A stretch of DNA of 64,000 bases from Deferrisomatales bacterium (GCA_029211085.1 JARGFW010000001.1:1-64000), one strand, 5' to 3'; counted from the stretch's first letter, positions 1-8,699 are shown. Made by a program: numbers and translations. The notes: generated by a model not told the origin, from the sequence alone.

Positions 1-179
1 CACCAAGGAGGCCCCCCGGGGCGAGCGGCGGGGCACCGCGTTGGGCGGGCCTTGTGACCGGTTCGAGAGGAAGGTCGACCGGGGTTGCCGGGCAGGCCTT
101 GCGCGGATGAAACCAGGACCATGCCCCGGAACCAACGGCGGTATCCAGCCTGTGCCGCTGGGTTTCATGCGGTTCCCCG

Positions 180-209
180 TCTAGCCTCGCGCCAGGATGC
201 GAGGCTAGA
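180..209 (-). terminator. Hairpin at the end of the outer-membrane barrel gene
   Basis: An 11-bp perfect inverted repeat (TCTAGCCTCGC, 8-nt loop, GCGAGGCTAGA) overlaps the stop codon of the minus-strand gene 205-678. No T-run follows on either strand, so it may be an attenuating or RNA-stabilising hairpin rather than a full intrinsic terminator. Confidence 0.45.
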
Positions 210-678
210 AGTGCACCCCGTACCCGAGAGTCGGAACCAGGGTGGTCTCGCCGTCCACGTTCATGAAATGCAGGTCGAAGTCGATGCTTCGGTGGCGATC
301 CATACCCCACTCGGCGCCTACTCCGTAGGCGACGAAGGTTCCCCCCACAACGCCGTAGTCATACGGCGCTTCCAGCCACACTGCGGCAACAGACAGCCGC
401 GGACGAACGGCATGGGCCCGACCCAACGGGAAGACGCGGCCCCCGACTGTCGCCACGACTGCCCCGGGCAGCCCGAAACCAGCGTTCAGGGACAGACAGG
501 GTGCGGGGCTGACCTCAATGCCGAGGCCGAGGATGCCATATGGAATTCCGATGCCGCCACCGATCCGGAACAGCCCCACCGGCCCAGGGGAACCCTCCGC
601 GCGCGCGACCGAGCCGGCTGCCAGGGCCACGAGGAGCACCGACAGCCACACCCGGCCTTGACGAACCCGCCCCTCCAT
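205..678 (-). CDS. Small outer-membrane beta-barrel-like protein
   Basis: I read a 157-residue exported protein. The first ~25 residues (MEGRVRQGRVWLSVLLVALA) form a Sec signal peptide ending near ARA-EG. The mature part alternates hydrophobic and polar residues in short strands with glycine-rich turns and ends in Phe (GYGVHF), the usual terminal residue of barrels recognised by the BAM machinery. The size fits a small barrel of the OmpX/OmpA-N class, but I recognise no specific family. The start was moved from the ORF-track start (768) to the ATG at 678, because a GGAAAGG ribosome site precedes it and the signal peptide begins there. The ligand or function is unknown. Confidence 0.6.
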   Translation of the reverse strand: MEGRVRQGRVWLSVLLVALAAGSVARAEGSPGPVGLFRIGGGIGIPYGILGLGIEVSPAPCLSLNAGFGLPGAVVATVGGRVFPLGRAHAVRPRLSVAAVWLEAPYDYGVVGGTFVAYGVGAEWGMDRHRSIDFDLHFMNVDGETTLVPTLGYGVHF

Positions 679-1138
679 GGAGCATGCCTTTCCAACAGGG
701 GCGCCGCACACCCGGGCCTGCCCGTCCGGAACGCGCCTGTCGTTTGTTGTGATGAGGGGAGGGACCACACCCGAGCCTCCCCAGGGGTTGAACCTTCGGG
801 CTCGCGCCGAGGTCCTCGGACATCCCGGCGGCGCCTCTGGTCCGCACCAACGGCCAGGATCTTGGTCGAACGGCCGGCGGCACGGGAATTGAATGTGGTG
901 TGGCGTGGACTGTCAACAGGCTGTGAGGCGTTCCACCAACCGCCGCTGTCCGTCTGCACTGCAGGAATCGAGGCAACTTCATTACCAATTCGGGATCGCC
1001 CCAGAAGATTGCCTTCTGGCTCGGCGCCCCATGCGCCTCCAGGTCGCCATCCATGGAGGTCTTGGGTTGGCGCTCAGACCCGTGTGTCAATCCGCGCCCG
1101 AACGTTTGTGCCCTGGCCCGTCGGGCAGAGCCTCGATT
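679..1138. other. 460-bp intergenic stretch
   Basis: Apart from the minus-strand promoter at 888-916 I see no supported gene. A minus-strand frame around 950-1090 reads in a moderately protein-like way (FWGDPELVMKLPRFLQ) but has only a TTG start, no ribosome site and runs into Pro/Arg-rich shadow sequence, so I did not call it. Confidence 0.5.
888..916 (-). promoter_or_regulatory. Candidate sigma-70 promoter for the barrel gene
   Basis: Minus strand TTGACA (911-916), 17-bp spacer, TTCAAT (888-893). The -35 is a consensus match and the -10 matches 4 of 6. It lies about 210 nt upstream of the ATG at 678, implying a long leader. Confidence 0.4.
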
Positions 1139-2143
1139 TCACAAGAGCAACGCTTGGATGAAACAGCCCGGACCTATCGAGCCTCCACCTATCAGTGGTG
1201 TATTGGGGGCCTGAACCCCGTCCCCGGGCATCTCGACCACCGGCACGTCAACTTCGATGAAGTTGTTCGACCCGTCGGAATCGGCCGTATCCCTGGCTCC
1301 GACGTCGACGGACACGGTCAGGTGCGTTTGCGCCGGCAGATCGATGTTGGAGGTCACTCGAACCCAAGCCGTACTGTCGGCGGCCATGCTGCCGAGGGCG
1401 CAGGACACCTCCAGCAATTGATCCAGTACCTCCTGGCACTGCAGGTCGGCGCAGGTATCGAGGGCTGAGGAACACGGTCCCTGGCTGCTGGATGCGGAAA
1501 GGTAACTGGCCATTCGAAGTTCCTGTACCCCAACCTTTACGGCCACACTCCCTGCGGGAGCTGGGCCGGTGTTGGCGACTTCGATCACCAACTCCGACGG
1601 CAGACCGGAAAAGGTGGCGGTTGGTAGGATCTGGGGGGCCACGATCAGGTCGGCCGAAGCCCGAAATGCAACGATGCTCAAAGATGCGGTCGCAGCATTG
1701 TTGTCCAGGAACAAGTCGGCCGTGGAAGAGACAACCGTAGCGGCGAGGGAGATATCTGCCACGACGTCAGTGACCATGTCGACCGTCACGCCGGCCCGAT
1801 TGCCAGGGGCGTCCGCGCTTACCTGCCCCAACTGGCAGATCAACGTAGATCCGGGCAGACAAACGCCCTGGGTCGGTGTCGCCGCGGCCAGACTCACCTC
1901 CGCCGGCAGGTTGATCTCCACGGTGACGTCTTCCGCGCTGTCGGGCCCCTGGTTGACCAGGTCGAGGGAAAACCGAAGTGCCTGGTCCACCACCACCGGC
2001 ACGGGGGCCGCCGTCACCACCAGCGCTAGATCGGCTTCGGCCGCGGCCGCCGGCAGCCATGCCGCGCTCAAGAGCAAGACGGCCAGGGATAGGCCCCGGA
2101 GCCAGCCGATCGCGGACCGGGGGACCAACCGGGACCTGTGCAT
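1139..2143 (-). CDS. Secreted DUF11/CARDB-type repeat protein
   Basis: The protein has 334 residues. It has a signal peptide (residues ~12-35, ending AAAAEA) followed by at least two Ig-like DUF11/CARDB-type repeats. The hallmarks are DLVNQGPDSAEDVTVEINLP near residue 60 and VIEVANTGPAPAGSVAV-like text near residue 185, the typical 'N-x-G-P-x-x-A-x-x-V' signature of surface adhesive beta-sandwich repeats. Cysteines are paired (CLPGSTLIC; CADLQC). The tail GGGSIGPGCFIQALLL resembles the start of the CFI-box sorting-type tail (CFIATAAYG) but stops a few residues later. GAGGAG lies upstream of the ATG. It probably functions in the envelope or outside the cell; no ligand can be predicted. Confidence 0.75.
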   Translation of the reverse strand: MHRSRLVPRSAIGWLRGLSLAVLLLSAAWLPAAAAEADLALVVTAAPVPVVVDQALRFSLDLVNQGPDSAEDVTVEINLPAEVSLAAATPTQGVCLPGSTLICQLGQVSADAPGNRAGVTVDMVTDVVADISLAATVVSSTADLFLDNNAATASLSIVAFRASADLIVAPQILPTATFSGLPSELVIEVANTGPAPAGSVAVKVGVQELRMASYLSASSSQGPCSSALDTCADLQCQEVLDQLLEVSCALGSMAADSTAWVRVTSNIDLPAQTHLTVSVDVGARDTADSDGSNNFIEVDVPVVEMPGDGVQAPNTPLIGGGSIGPGCFIQALLL

Positions 2144-2215
2144 TGCGCCGTTCTCCTCGCAACCCTGGAATCCAAGCGGCCCCGATGGCGGCCCGAGCTT
2201 TGACTACTGATTCAG

Positions 2216-2244
2216 TGTATAGGCCTAAAGATGGTTCCCGACAA
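2216..2244 (-). promoter_or_regulatory. Candidate promoter for the DUF11 gene
   Basis: Minus strand TTGTCG (2239-2244), 17-bp spacer, TATACA (2216-2221), each 4 of 6 to consensus, in a locally AT-richer segment about 70 nt upstream of the ATG at 2143. Confidence 0.35.
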
Positions 2245-2594
2245 GAATCATATTAGTATCGTTTGACAGGGGCTGCCGTGTGGACTCAAGCGGCGTGACA
2301 TTCGCTCGGCTTGGTAGGAGGCCCCTGTAGAACCTACACGCAGATCGTGGTGGGTCGCGGACACACATGCACGGGGACATGGGTTTCCCGCCCAGATCGA
2401 GAGTGGTCTCCCAGGAGGGGCCAGGTGAGGTCTCCGTTACCGTGCAAGGGCGGGGGAGGTCGAAGCAGGTGAAGTCGGGCTTCATCAGGCCCGTCCCATC
2501 CCCCGGGTCTCGCCGGTCCCTCGGGTCTGGCGACCCCGCGCTGCGGCCTCCCGTCCCTGGGGGGTGGGCAGCAAGGCTCCTCGGTCCGTGCCGG
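2245..2594. other. 350-bp intergenic stretch
   Basis: This lies between the DUF11 promoter and the end of the first EamA gene. I see no convincing coding frame, RNA or terminator; the listed ORFs here are shadows. Confidence 0.5.
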
Positions 2595-3536
2595 CTAGCC
2601 GGCAGGCGGGGTCTCGGCGAAGGCGCCCCGCACGTGGGCAGGGCTCCGGGGGTCATGCTCGCGGCTGAGCTGGAGCAGGGCCACCCCCAGCAGCACCGCA
2701 CAGGCGCCCACCAGTTGCAGGCCGGCGAAGCCCTCTCCCAGCAGCAGAAACGCCAGCACCCCGGCGGTGATCGGTTCCACGGTGCCGGTGATGCTGGCCC
2801 GGGTGGAGCGCAGATGGTTGACACCCACCAGGTAGAGGCCGAACGGCACGGCGGTGCCGAACACTCCCACGTAGAGCAGCAGGCAAGCCTGGAACAGGGT
2901 CAACGACCGTAGGGAGGGCAAGAACGGGGGGTATCCGAGGTGCAGCGCCACAGCTGCCGCTGCCAGTGCGTAGAACAGCACCGTCCAGGGGTCGTGCCGG
3001 TGCATGCCCCTCTCGCTCAACAGGGAGTAGGCAGCGAAACCGATGGCCGACACAAACCCGGCAACGATGCCCGCGCCGTTCTGCCGCAGCAAGTCCAGGT
3101 CGTTTCCCCCCACCACTAGGTAGCACCCCCCCAGGGCGAACAACAGGGCAGCCACCTTGGGCCAGGTGACCCGTTCGCCCCAGGCCACGAACGCGAACCC
3201 GGCGATCAGCACCGGTGCCATGTACTGCAGCAGGATCGCCGCGGCCACGTGAATATGGTTGATCGCCACGAAGTAGGACACTTGGGTGACGGCCAGCACC
3301 AGGCCCAGCACCGCCAGCGGGGCGACGTCGCGCCAGCGCTGCAGGCAGAAGCGGTAGGGGGCGCGCAGGATAAAGAACCCGGCGAGGGCCGCGACCGCTA
3401 TGAGCAGCCGCAGTTGAACCAGCTGGATGGGGGTGATACCGGTGCCAAACAGGAGCTTGCCGGCAACCCCCGAACCGCCCCACAAAATGGCCGCGGCGAG
3501 CACCGCGGCGTAGCCGCGCAGGGATGGGTCCCGCAT
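2595..3536 (-). CDS. EamA/DMT-superfamily transporter (RhaT/YdcZ-like)
   Basis: The protein has 313 residues with about ten hydrophobic segments arranged as two EamA halves. The first half begins LRGYAAVLAAAILWGGSGVAGK and the second begins near GIVAGFVSAIGFAAYSLLSE. The second-half signature PITAGVLAFLLLGEGF is typical of drug/metabolite transporters that export amino acids or metabolites across the inner membrane. The start was chosen at ATG 3536, with GAGGAG upstream; the ORF-track version extends 349 residues upstream through Gln/Arg-rich shadow sequence. It is divergent from a second EamA gene (3660) with 123 bp between them, suggesting shared regulation or an old duplication. The substrate is unknown. 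Confidence 0.85.
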   Translation of the reverse strand: MRDPSLRGYAAVLAAAILWGGSGVAGKLLFGTGITPIQLVQLRLLIAVAALAGFFILRAPYRFCLQRWRDVAPLAVLGLVLAVTQVSYFVAINHIHVAAAILLQYMAPVLIAGFAFVAWGERVTWPKVAALLFALGGCYLVVGGNDLDLLRQNGAGIVAGFVSAIGFAAYSLLSERGMHRHDPWTVLFYALAAAAVALHLGYPPFLPSLRSLTLFQACLLLYVGVFGTAVPFGLYLVGVNHLRSTRASITGTVEPITAGVLAFLLLGEGFAGLQLVGACAVLLGVALLQLSREHDPRSPAHVRGAFAETPPAG

Positions 3537-3659
3537 GGTCGGAGGCTCCTCGATGGGTGCCGTGGGTGCAGAAGCACGGAAGTGTAGCACAGCCGCATCC
3601 GGGGTTGCCCACGGAACGAGGCCTTGTGCGCGGGCCCCGCGACCGGGCACACTGCCCCC

Positions 3660-4574
3660 ATGGAAACCCATCGCCTGCCGGGGACCACGGTCCTCACCCT
3701 GTTGCTGTTGTGCGTTCTGTGGGGCGGCAACCTGGCCGCGATCAAGATCAGCGCCCGGGGGGTCTCCCCGGTGGCGATGGCCGCGCTGCGTTCCCTGGTG
3801 GCAGCCGCCTGTCTGTGGGGCTGGATGCGGTTGCGAGGGGTGCCGGTGGCCCCGGACCGGCGCACCCTGGCCCACGGGGTTGTCGTGGGGTTGCTGTTCG
3901 GCGTCGAGTTCTGCTGCATCTATAGCGGTCTGCGCTTCACCCTGGCGTCCCGCGGCTACGTGTTCCTCTACACCCAGCCGTTCTTCACCGCCCTTGGGGC
4001 TCACTTCCTGCTCCGCGGCGACCGCTTGAGCCCGGCCCGGGTTGCCGGCCTGCTCCTGGCGTTCTTCGGCGTCGCCGTGCTGTTTGCCGGCAACTGGGGG
4101 GAGACCACGGCGCACACCTTGCCCGGGGACCTGCTGCTGTTGCTGGGCGGCGCCCTGTGGGGGGCCACCACTCTGTACATCAAGCGGTTCCTGGTCCACC
4201 GAGCGGTGGCCCTGCAGACCCTGTTCTACCAGCTGGCGTTTTCGGCGCCGATCTTGGTGCTCCTGAGCCTGGTCCTGGAGGACCGCATGTGGCTCGGGGG
4301 CAGCGGCCCGGTGTTCGCCGCGCTGTTCTACCAGTGCATCGTGGTGGCCTTCCTGAGCTACCTGGTGTGGTTCGAGTTGATCCACCGCCACCCGGTGAGC
4401 CTGTTGGCGGCGTTCACCTTCTTCACCCCCGTGTTCGGGGCGTTGATCAGCGGGGTGGCAATCCTCGGGGAGCCGCTCACAGGGACCATGATGGCGTCCC
4501 TGGCGCTGGTGACCGCGGGGATGTTCCTGGTCAACCGCCCCGGCAGGGAAGCGGCGCGAGCGGATGTGCCGTGA
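3660..4574 (+). CDS. EamA/DMT-superfamily transporter, second copy
   Basis: The protein has 304 residues and ten predicted membrane helices in two EamA repeats (VLTLLLLCVLWGGNLAAIK; GDLLLLLGGALWGATTLYIK). A C-terminal FTPVFGALISGVAILGEPL signature matches the family. The start ATG at 3660 begins just before the first helix; the ORF-track extension (MCAGPATG) adds nothing family-like. It is divergent from the EamA gene at 2595-3536 and only distantly similar to it, so the two are probably paralogues with different substrates. Its stop overlaps the GTG start of yheU (GTGA), so the two are likely co-translated. Confidence 0.85.
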   Translation: METHRLPGTTVLTLLLLCVLWGGNLAAIKISARGVSPVAMAALRSLVAAACLWGWMRLRGVPVAPDRRTLAHGVVVGLLFGVEFCCIYSGLRFTLASRGYVFLYTQPFFTALGAHFLLRGDRLSPARVAGLLLAFFGVAVLFAGNWGETTAHTLPGDLLLLLGGALWGATTLYIKRFLVHRAVALQTLFYQLAFSAPILVLLSLVLEDRMWLGGSGPVFAALFYQCIVVAFLSYLVWFELIHRHPVSLLAAFTFFTPVFGALISGVAILGEPLTGTMMASLALVTAGMFLVNRPGREAARADVP

Positions 4575-4810
4575 CAACCCCACAACTCTACCCCGGCCAG
4601 ACCGTGGTGCCCCACCGCCAGCTGAGTCCGGAGGCCCTGCGCGGGGTGGTGGAGGAGTTCGTGACCCGGGACGGCACCGACTACGGCGATCGCTGGGTGC
4701 CCCTGGAAGACAGGGTCCAACAGGTACTGGACCTGCTGCGGCAGGGAGCGGCGACCCTGCTGTTCGAGCGCGAGACCGGGCGCACCCACCTGGTGGCTGC
4801 CCAGCGCTGA
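4571..4810 (+). CDS. yheU: YheU-family (UPF0270) small protein
   Basis: The protein has 79 residues from the GTG at 4571, which overlaps the upstream TGA. The core VVPHRQLSPEALRGVVEEFV followed by DGTDYG and a VQQVLDLLRQG segment matches the UPF0270/YheU pattern (LSPETL...EFV.REGTDYG). Family members of about 70 residues start at the position equivalent to the in-frame GTG at 4604, so translation may begin there. No biochemical role is established for this family. It is probably translationally coupled to the EamA gene. Confidence 0.75.
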   Translation: MTTPQLYPGQTVVPHRQLSPEALRGVVEEFVTRDGTDYGDRWVPLEDRVQQVLDLLRQGAATLLFERETGRTHLVAAQR

Positions 4811-4880
4811 GGCTGGTCCCGGTCCCCGGTTTGGCCTATCCTTCCCCGCTCTTCCTGCCACCACGAACCGGGAATCCACC

Positions 4881-5174
4881 GTGACCGAACTTACCGGCAA
4901 ACAGAAACGCTACCTCCGCTCCCTGGGTCACCACCTGGAACCCGCGCTGATGATCGGCGCCAACGGGGTCGTCGAGGGGCCGATCGCCGAACTCGACCGC
5001 AGCTTGGCCGTGCACGAACTGGTCAAGGTGCGGGTGGGGCAGGGCTGCGGCCAGGAGAGGAAGGACGTCGCCGCGGCGCTGGCTACCGCCACCGATTCCA
5101 GCGTGGCACAGATCGTGGGCAGGACCGTCCTGTTCTATCGACCCGCCAAGAAGCGCAAGATTCAACTGCCCTAA
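4881..5174 (+). CDS. yhbY: YhbY-type CRM-domain RNA-binding protein
   Basis: The protein has 97 residues and a GTG start. A single CRM domain fills it: LTGKQKRYLRSLGHHLEPAL, then IGANGV with the GxxG loop used for RNA contact, then a LVKVRVG strand and a C-terminal basic tail (RPAKKRKIQLP). YhbY associates with pre-50S ribosomal subunits and is a ribosome assembly factor. The length matches the family. It is convergent with the long gene at 5221-7824, about 46 bp apart. Confidence 0.9.
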   Translation: MTELTGKQKRYLRSLGHHLEPALMIGANGVVEGPIAELDRSLAVHELVKVRVGQGCGQERKDVAAALATATDSSVAQIVGRTVLFYRPAKKRKIQLP

Positions 5175-5220
5175 AGGGCGCCATGGGCGCTGCCGATCGG
5201 GTGTCCCCCAGATCTCCCCG

Positions 5221-7824
5221 TCAGCAGTAGATCCGTACCGTGAGGGTCTCGTGGTCGCGCTCGACGACCTCAAAGCCCATCTTGCGGGCCAGGGACAGCA
5301 TGGCCGTGTTGGTGGCCAGGATCATCCCGTAGATGGTGTCGATGCCCCGGTCCATGGCGATCGCCACGATCTTCTCCATCAGCAGTCGCCCCACGCCGCT
5401 TCCCTGCCAGCCATCGTCCACCACTACGGCGAACTCGTGTTGGCCGTTGTGGGGGTCGTAGGTCAATCGGTTTACACCGATGGTGATCTCCCCCTCCGGT
5501 TGCTCCACCCGGGCAACGATGGCGACCTCTCGGTCGTAGTCGATCTGGGTGAAACGGGCCATCTGCTCAGCACTGATCTCGTTGCGGAAACCGAAGAAGC
5601 GGTTGTACATGGTTTGCGACGACAGGCCGCGCAGGAACGCGTAGTGGCTTTCGCCGTCCTCGGGGCGGATCGGCCGGATCAGCACCGGGGTGCCGTCCTT
5701 GAGGGTTTCCCGGAACTCGTACTGGTTGGGGTACGGAGCCGTAGCCAGGTGGTGGGGGGAGGCGATGCCCCGGTCTTCCAGCACCAGCCGTGATGCCTGG
5801 ACCAGGAACCCGTTCCGGGCCAGGGTCAGGGGGTCGAGCACCAGCTCCCGGATCACCGGGAAATCAACCACCAGCTGCGAGAACCGCACCAAGATCTCCT
5901 CCAGTTGTTCCGCCTCGTCCTCCCGCAGAGCCATGCGCGCGGCCAGCCCGCTGCTGTCGATCAGGCGCCGGGCCAGCAGGCGGTTGAGCGGTGGCAGCAT
6001 CACGGTCTCGTCATCGGGTATCCCGGGCAGCAGGCCGCCGGTTCCCAGGAACAGGTACGGGCCGAACTCCACATCGGTCTGCACCCCCAGCTTCAGCTCG
6101 TAGCGCACGTCGCGCACCATGCGGCGCAGGGTGACGATGGCGCCGTCCCCACCCAGTCGCCGGTATGCTCCCGGCAGCTCGCCCGGGGTCCACACGCTGG
6201 CCGTGCCGGGGCCGGCCGCGAGGCTGACGGCCACCGGGTAGCCCAGTTCACCTCCGGCGGTGGTGACTTCCTGCAGGGTCGCGGCCACCCGGGTGGTGTT
6301 GAGCGGCAGCCCGTAGGCCCCCAACAGGGCCTCCCGGTCCAGGTCGGCGGCCAGGCCGGTACTGCCACGACCCAGGGAGGCCAGCCGCGCGGCGCCCTCC
6401 TCCTGTCGGTAGTTCAGGGTCCGGTCGAAGCGGGGCGGCACGGCGACCACCTTCGCCAGGTTGTCGGCGTACTGCCGGGCATAGCAGTAGGCGGTGGTGG
6501 CTTCTTCCACACTCTGGTAGATCACGTCCCCCTGCCCGATCAGGCGGTGAAGCGTGGCGCTGTGCTCGGCGCTGTGTCTGTGCCATATGTACACCAGTTC
6601 CACGTGGCTCGCGGCCGCCAGGGGCCGCAAACGCTCCGCCACCTGGGCGGGAGAAGAGACCTTGCTCGGGGCCATCACCACCAGCACGGTGTCAACCTCG
6701 CCAGCAGCCAGGAGCAGCTGCAGCACCTGTACGTAGTTCTCGGTGTCCGCGTCGCTGTGGATGCACACCGGGTTGATGCTTCCGCCACAGGTGGTACCAC
6801 AGGGTGACAGGCGTTCCCGCAGGGCAGGGGAGAGATCTGCCAACCGGGCTCCGCGCCGTGCCAGACTGTCGGCCACCAGGACGCCGATGCCGCCGGAGTT
6901 GGTCACCACTCCGAGGCGGTCGCCCCGGGGCAGCGGGCCGCGGCAGAACGCCTCACCGGAGGCGAGCAGTTCGCGGATCGACTCCACCCGGATGATTCCC
7001 GCCCGCCGGAAGGCGGTGTCATACACCCGGTCCTCACCGGAGGGCCGCCCGGTGTGGGTGGCGATCAGCTCCCGCCCCCGGGCACTGCTACCCCCTTTGA
7101 CCGCGACGATGGGTTTGACCCGGGCCGCCGAGCGACAGGCGCTGAGAAACTTCTTCACCGACGCGAGGTTCTCCACGTACAGCAGCAGACAACGCACCTC
7201 GGGCTCCCACGCCAGGTAGTCGATGATGTCGCCGAAGTCGATGTCGAGCAGAGAACCCAGGCTGACCACGTGGCTGAAATCCAGCTGGCGCTCCCGCGCC
7301 ATGTCGAGAATGGTGGAGATCAGCGCGCCGCTCTGGGAAACCAACGCCACCCGCCCGGGACGCGGCTGCACGTCGAACCGGGAGACGTTGATTCCCTCCC
7401 CAGGGGCGATGAGCCCGAAGGAGTTCAGCCCCAGTACGCGGATGCCCGCCGCCCGCGCCGCTCCCGCCACCGCCGCCTCGAGTGCCGCGTCCCCGAGGCT
7501 CCGCCGCTGCTGGGTGGCAACCAGGGTGCGCACCCCCAAAGGTTGGAGGCGCTCCAGCAATCCCGGCATTTCCGCCAGGGGTGTGGTCGATACCACCAGG
7601 TCCAGGTCCGGGGCGAGCCCCTCCAGCGACGAGAGCCAGTGCACCCCCGGGTCCAGATCTGCCGGGCGGGGGGTGCCGTCCAGGTCCACCACGGTGCGTC
7701 CGGCGAGCTCGGAGCGGCACAGGTTCGCCACCAGGGTCCGGTCCCCGGGCGCCGCCGCGCCCAGGCGTGCCACCAGGGCGGCGGTGGTGGGGTGGAACAG
7801 GTGGTCGAGGTTGTGGATGCTCAC
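5221..7824 (-). CDS. Acyl-CoA synthetase (NDP-forming)-like protein fused to a GNAT acetyltransferase
   Basis: The protein has 867 residues. Residues ~1-470 resemble the alpha part of NDP-forming acyl-CoA synthetase: a CoA-binding Rossmann region, VALVSQSGALIS, and GGSSARGRELIATHTG carrying the His equivalent to the phosphohistidine. Residues ~480-690 resemble the ATP-grasp beta part (GYPVAVSL...). Residues ~705-867 are a GNAT domain (IRPIRPEDGESHYAFLRGLS, VVVDDGWQGSGVGRLLMEKI, NTAMLSLARKMGFEVV). This is the architecture of protein lysine acetyltransferases of the PatZ/Pka type, which usually silence acetyl-CoA synthetase. Retention of the THTG histidine leaves open real synthetase activity. 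It is monocistronic as far as visible. Confidence 0.85.
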   Translation of the reverse strand: MSIHNLDHLFHPTTAALVARLGAAAPGDRTLVANLCRSELAGRTVVDLDGTPRPADLDPGVHWLSSLEGLAPDLDLVVSTTPLAEMPGLLERLQPLGVRTLVATQQRRSLGDAALEAAVAGAARAAGIRVLGLNSFGLIAPGEGINVSRFDVQPRPGRVALVSQSGALISTILDMARERQLDFSHVVSLGSLLDIDFGDIIDYLAWEPEVRCLLLYVENLASVKKFLSACRSAARVKPIVAVKGGSSARGRELIATHTGRPSGEDRVYDTAFRRAGIIRVESIRELLASGEAFCRGPLPRGDRLGVVTNSGGIGVLVADSLARRGARLADLSPALRERLSPCGTTCGGSINPVCIHSDADTENYVQVLQLLLAAGEVDTVLVVMAPSKVSSPAQVAERLRPLAAASHVELVYIWHRHSAEHSATLHRLIGQGDVIYQSVEEATTAYCYARQYADNLAKVVAVPPRFDRTLNYRQEEGAARLASLGRGSTGLAADLDREALLGAYGLPLNTTRVAATLQEVTTAGGELGYPVAVSLAAGPGTASVWTPGELPGAYRRLGGDGAIVTLRRMVRDVRYELKLGVQTDVEFGPYLFLGTGGLLPGIPDDETVMLPPLNRLLARRLIDSSGLAARMALREDEAEQLEEILVRFSQLVVDFPVIRELVLDPLTLARNGFLVQASRLVLEDRGIASPHHLATAPYPNQYEFRETLKDGTPVLIRPIRPEDGESHYAFLRGLSSQTMYNRFFGFRNEISAEQMARFTQIDYDREVAIVARVEQPEGEITIGVNRLTYDPHNGQHEFAVVVDDGWQGSGVGRLLMEKIVAIAMDRGIDTIYGMILATNTAMLSLARKMGFEVVERDHETLTVRIYC

Positions 7825-8341
7825 GGGGTTCGCTCCCTGCCGGGGTGGCGGCGGCCAAGGGGGCAGCCTACCCCAGCTGCGCCCGAAAAGTAGGGGGTCT
7901 GTGGCGCGGAACCTTGACCTCCAGCGAAGCGTCCCCGGTGCAACGGCGGTGGCGGTTCAGCTGCGCCGTGTTCAGGCGGGGGGAAAGGAGGCATGCCCGG
8001 TGAGATTTTCCAGAGTGCAACAGGTGGAGTCAAACCGGCACTGCTGCGCGGACGGGCTCCAGGCCCTGGGACAGAAGATCGCCGTGGGGTGCAAGGTCGA
8101 GGAGGGCAAGGGGGACTTCCTGCTGCCGGCAATCGCTACCGCGAAGCCCTCTCCAACAGGCGCATTCGCGGGGCGTTGTGCACGCCCATCAGGGCATGTG
8201 CCGGCGGCGCATGCAGCGGCTGGAGCCGTTCCGCGGGTTCGGAGGTGCCAATGCCCGCGGCCCCGGATGACACCGCGGTTCGAAAAACGCCCCGCGGATC
8301 ACATCCGTGGACCATCGGGTTCGAACGCTCGGGGAAGCCCC
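7825..8341. other. 517-bp stretch without a confident gene
   Basis: A strong GGGAAAGGAGG lies on the plus strand (7981-7991), followed by GTG at 8000 and a frame that begins MRFSRVQQVESNRHCCADG and stays open to 8593. It then runs antisense to the small gene 8342-8545 and becomes low-complexity, so it is at best a decayed or short gene. On the minus strand just after the small gene there is a weak hairpin (CGGAT GTG ATCCG) followed by CGGGGCGTTTTT, a possible terminator. Confidence 0.35.
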
Positions 8342-8545
8342 TCAGTGCACGCGCTGGTCGGCCCCGTCCCCCAGGGAGAGGAACGTGGCCCGCACGGCAT
8401 CTTCTGCGGCCTGCTCCACCAATCGGCTGTGGAGCTGGTCGATGTAGGCGAGCAGGGAGCGGATGTCGCGAAACATCTGGTAGTCCGACACCCCGCACAC
8501 CACGTCGTCGTACCGCCCGCTGATTTCCTTGAATTTCTGGTCCAT
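8342..8545 (-). CDS. Small helical protein of unknown function (67 aa)
   Basis: I do not recognise the family. The peptide MDQKFKEISGRYDDVVCGVS continues through a predicted helix (MFRDIRSLLAYIDQLHSRLV) to a short Ala-rich end. A clean ribosome site (GGAAGGAG, about 8 nt from the ATG) supports translation and fixes the start at 8545, well inside the longer ORF-track frame. There is no signal peptide or membrane segment, so it is probably a small cytoplasmic protein. It lies 154 bp downstream of pcnB on the same strand and could be co-transcribed with it. Confidence 0.6.
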   Translation of the reverse strand: MDQKFKEISGRYDDVVCGVSDYQMFRDIRSLLAYIDQLHSRLVEQAAEDAVRATFLSLGDGADQRVH

Positions 8546-8699
8546 GGGCCGACTCCTTCCCTGGTGGTGGTTGCCGTCCCATCCCTGGCGTGAACATCCC
8601 GCTGAGAATACCTGTAGAACAGATCGGCGGCGGCGGGGCAGACCATGAGCCGTGAGGGAAGAACTGCGTCGGCCCGGCAGGGTGGAGATGCGGATCGCT

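Noticed and set aside
515-1090. Minus-strand ORF of 191 codons with the phrase FWGDPELVMKLPRFLQ
   Set aside because: TTG start only, no ribosome site, overlaps the promoter and coding region of the barrel gene, and turns into Arg/Pro-rich shadow sequence.
85-1161. Plus-strand 358-codon ORF
   Set aside because: Antisense to the barrel gene, with Arg/Pro/His-rich composition typical of high-GC shadow frames.
3537-4583. 349-residue N-terminal extension of the minus-strand EamA gene in the ORF track
   Set aside because: The extension is Gln/Arg/His-rich and lies antisense to the intact plus-strand EamA gene; the ATG at 3536 has its own ribosome site.
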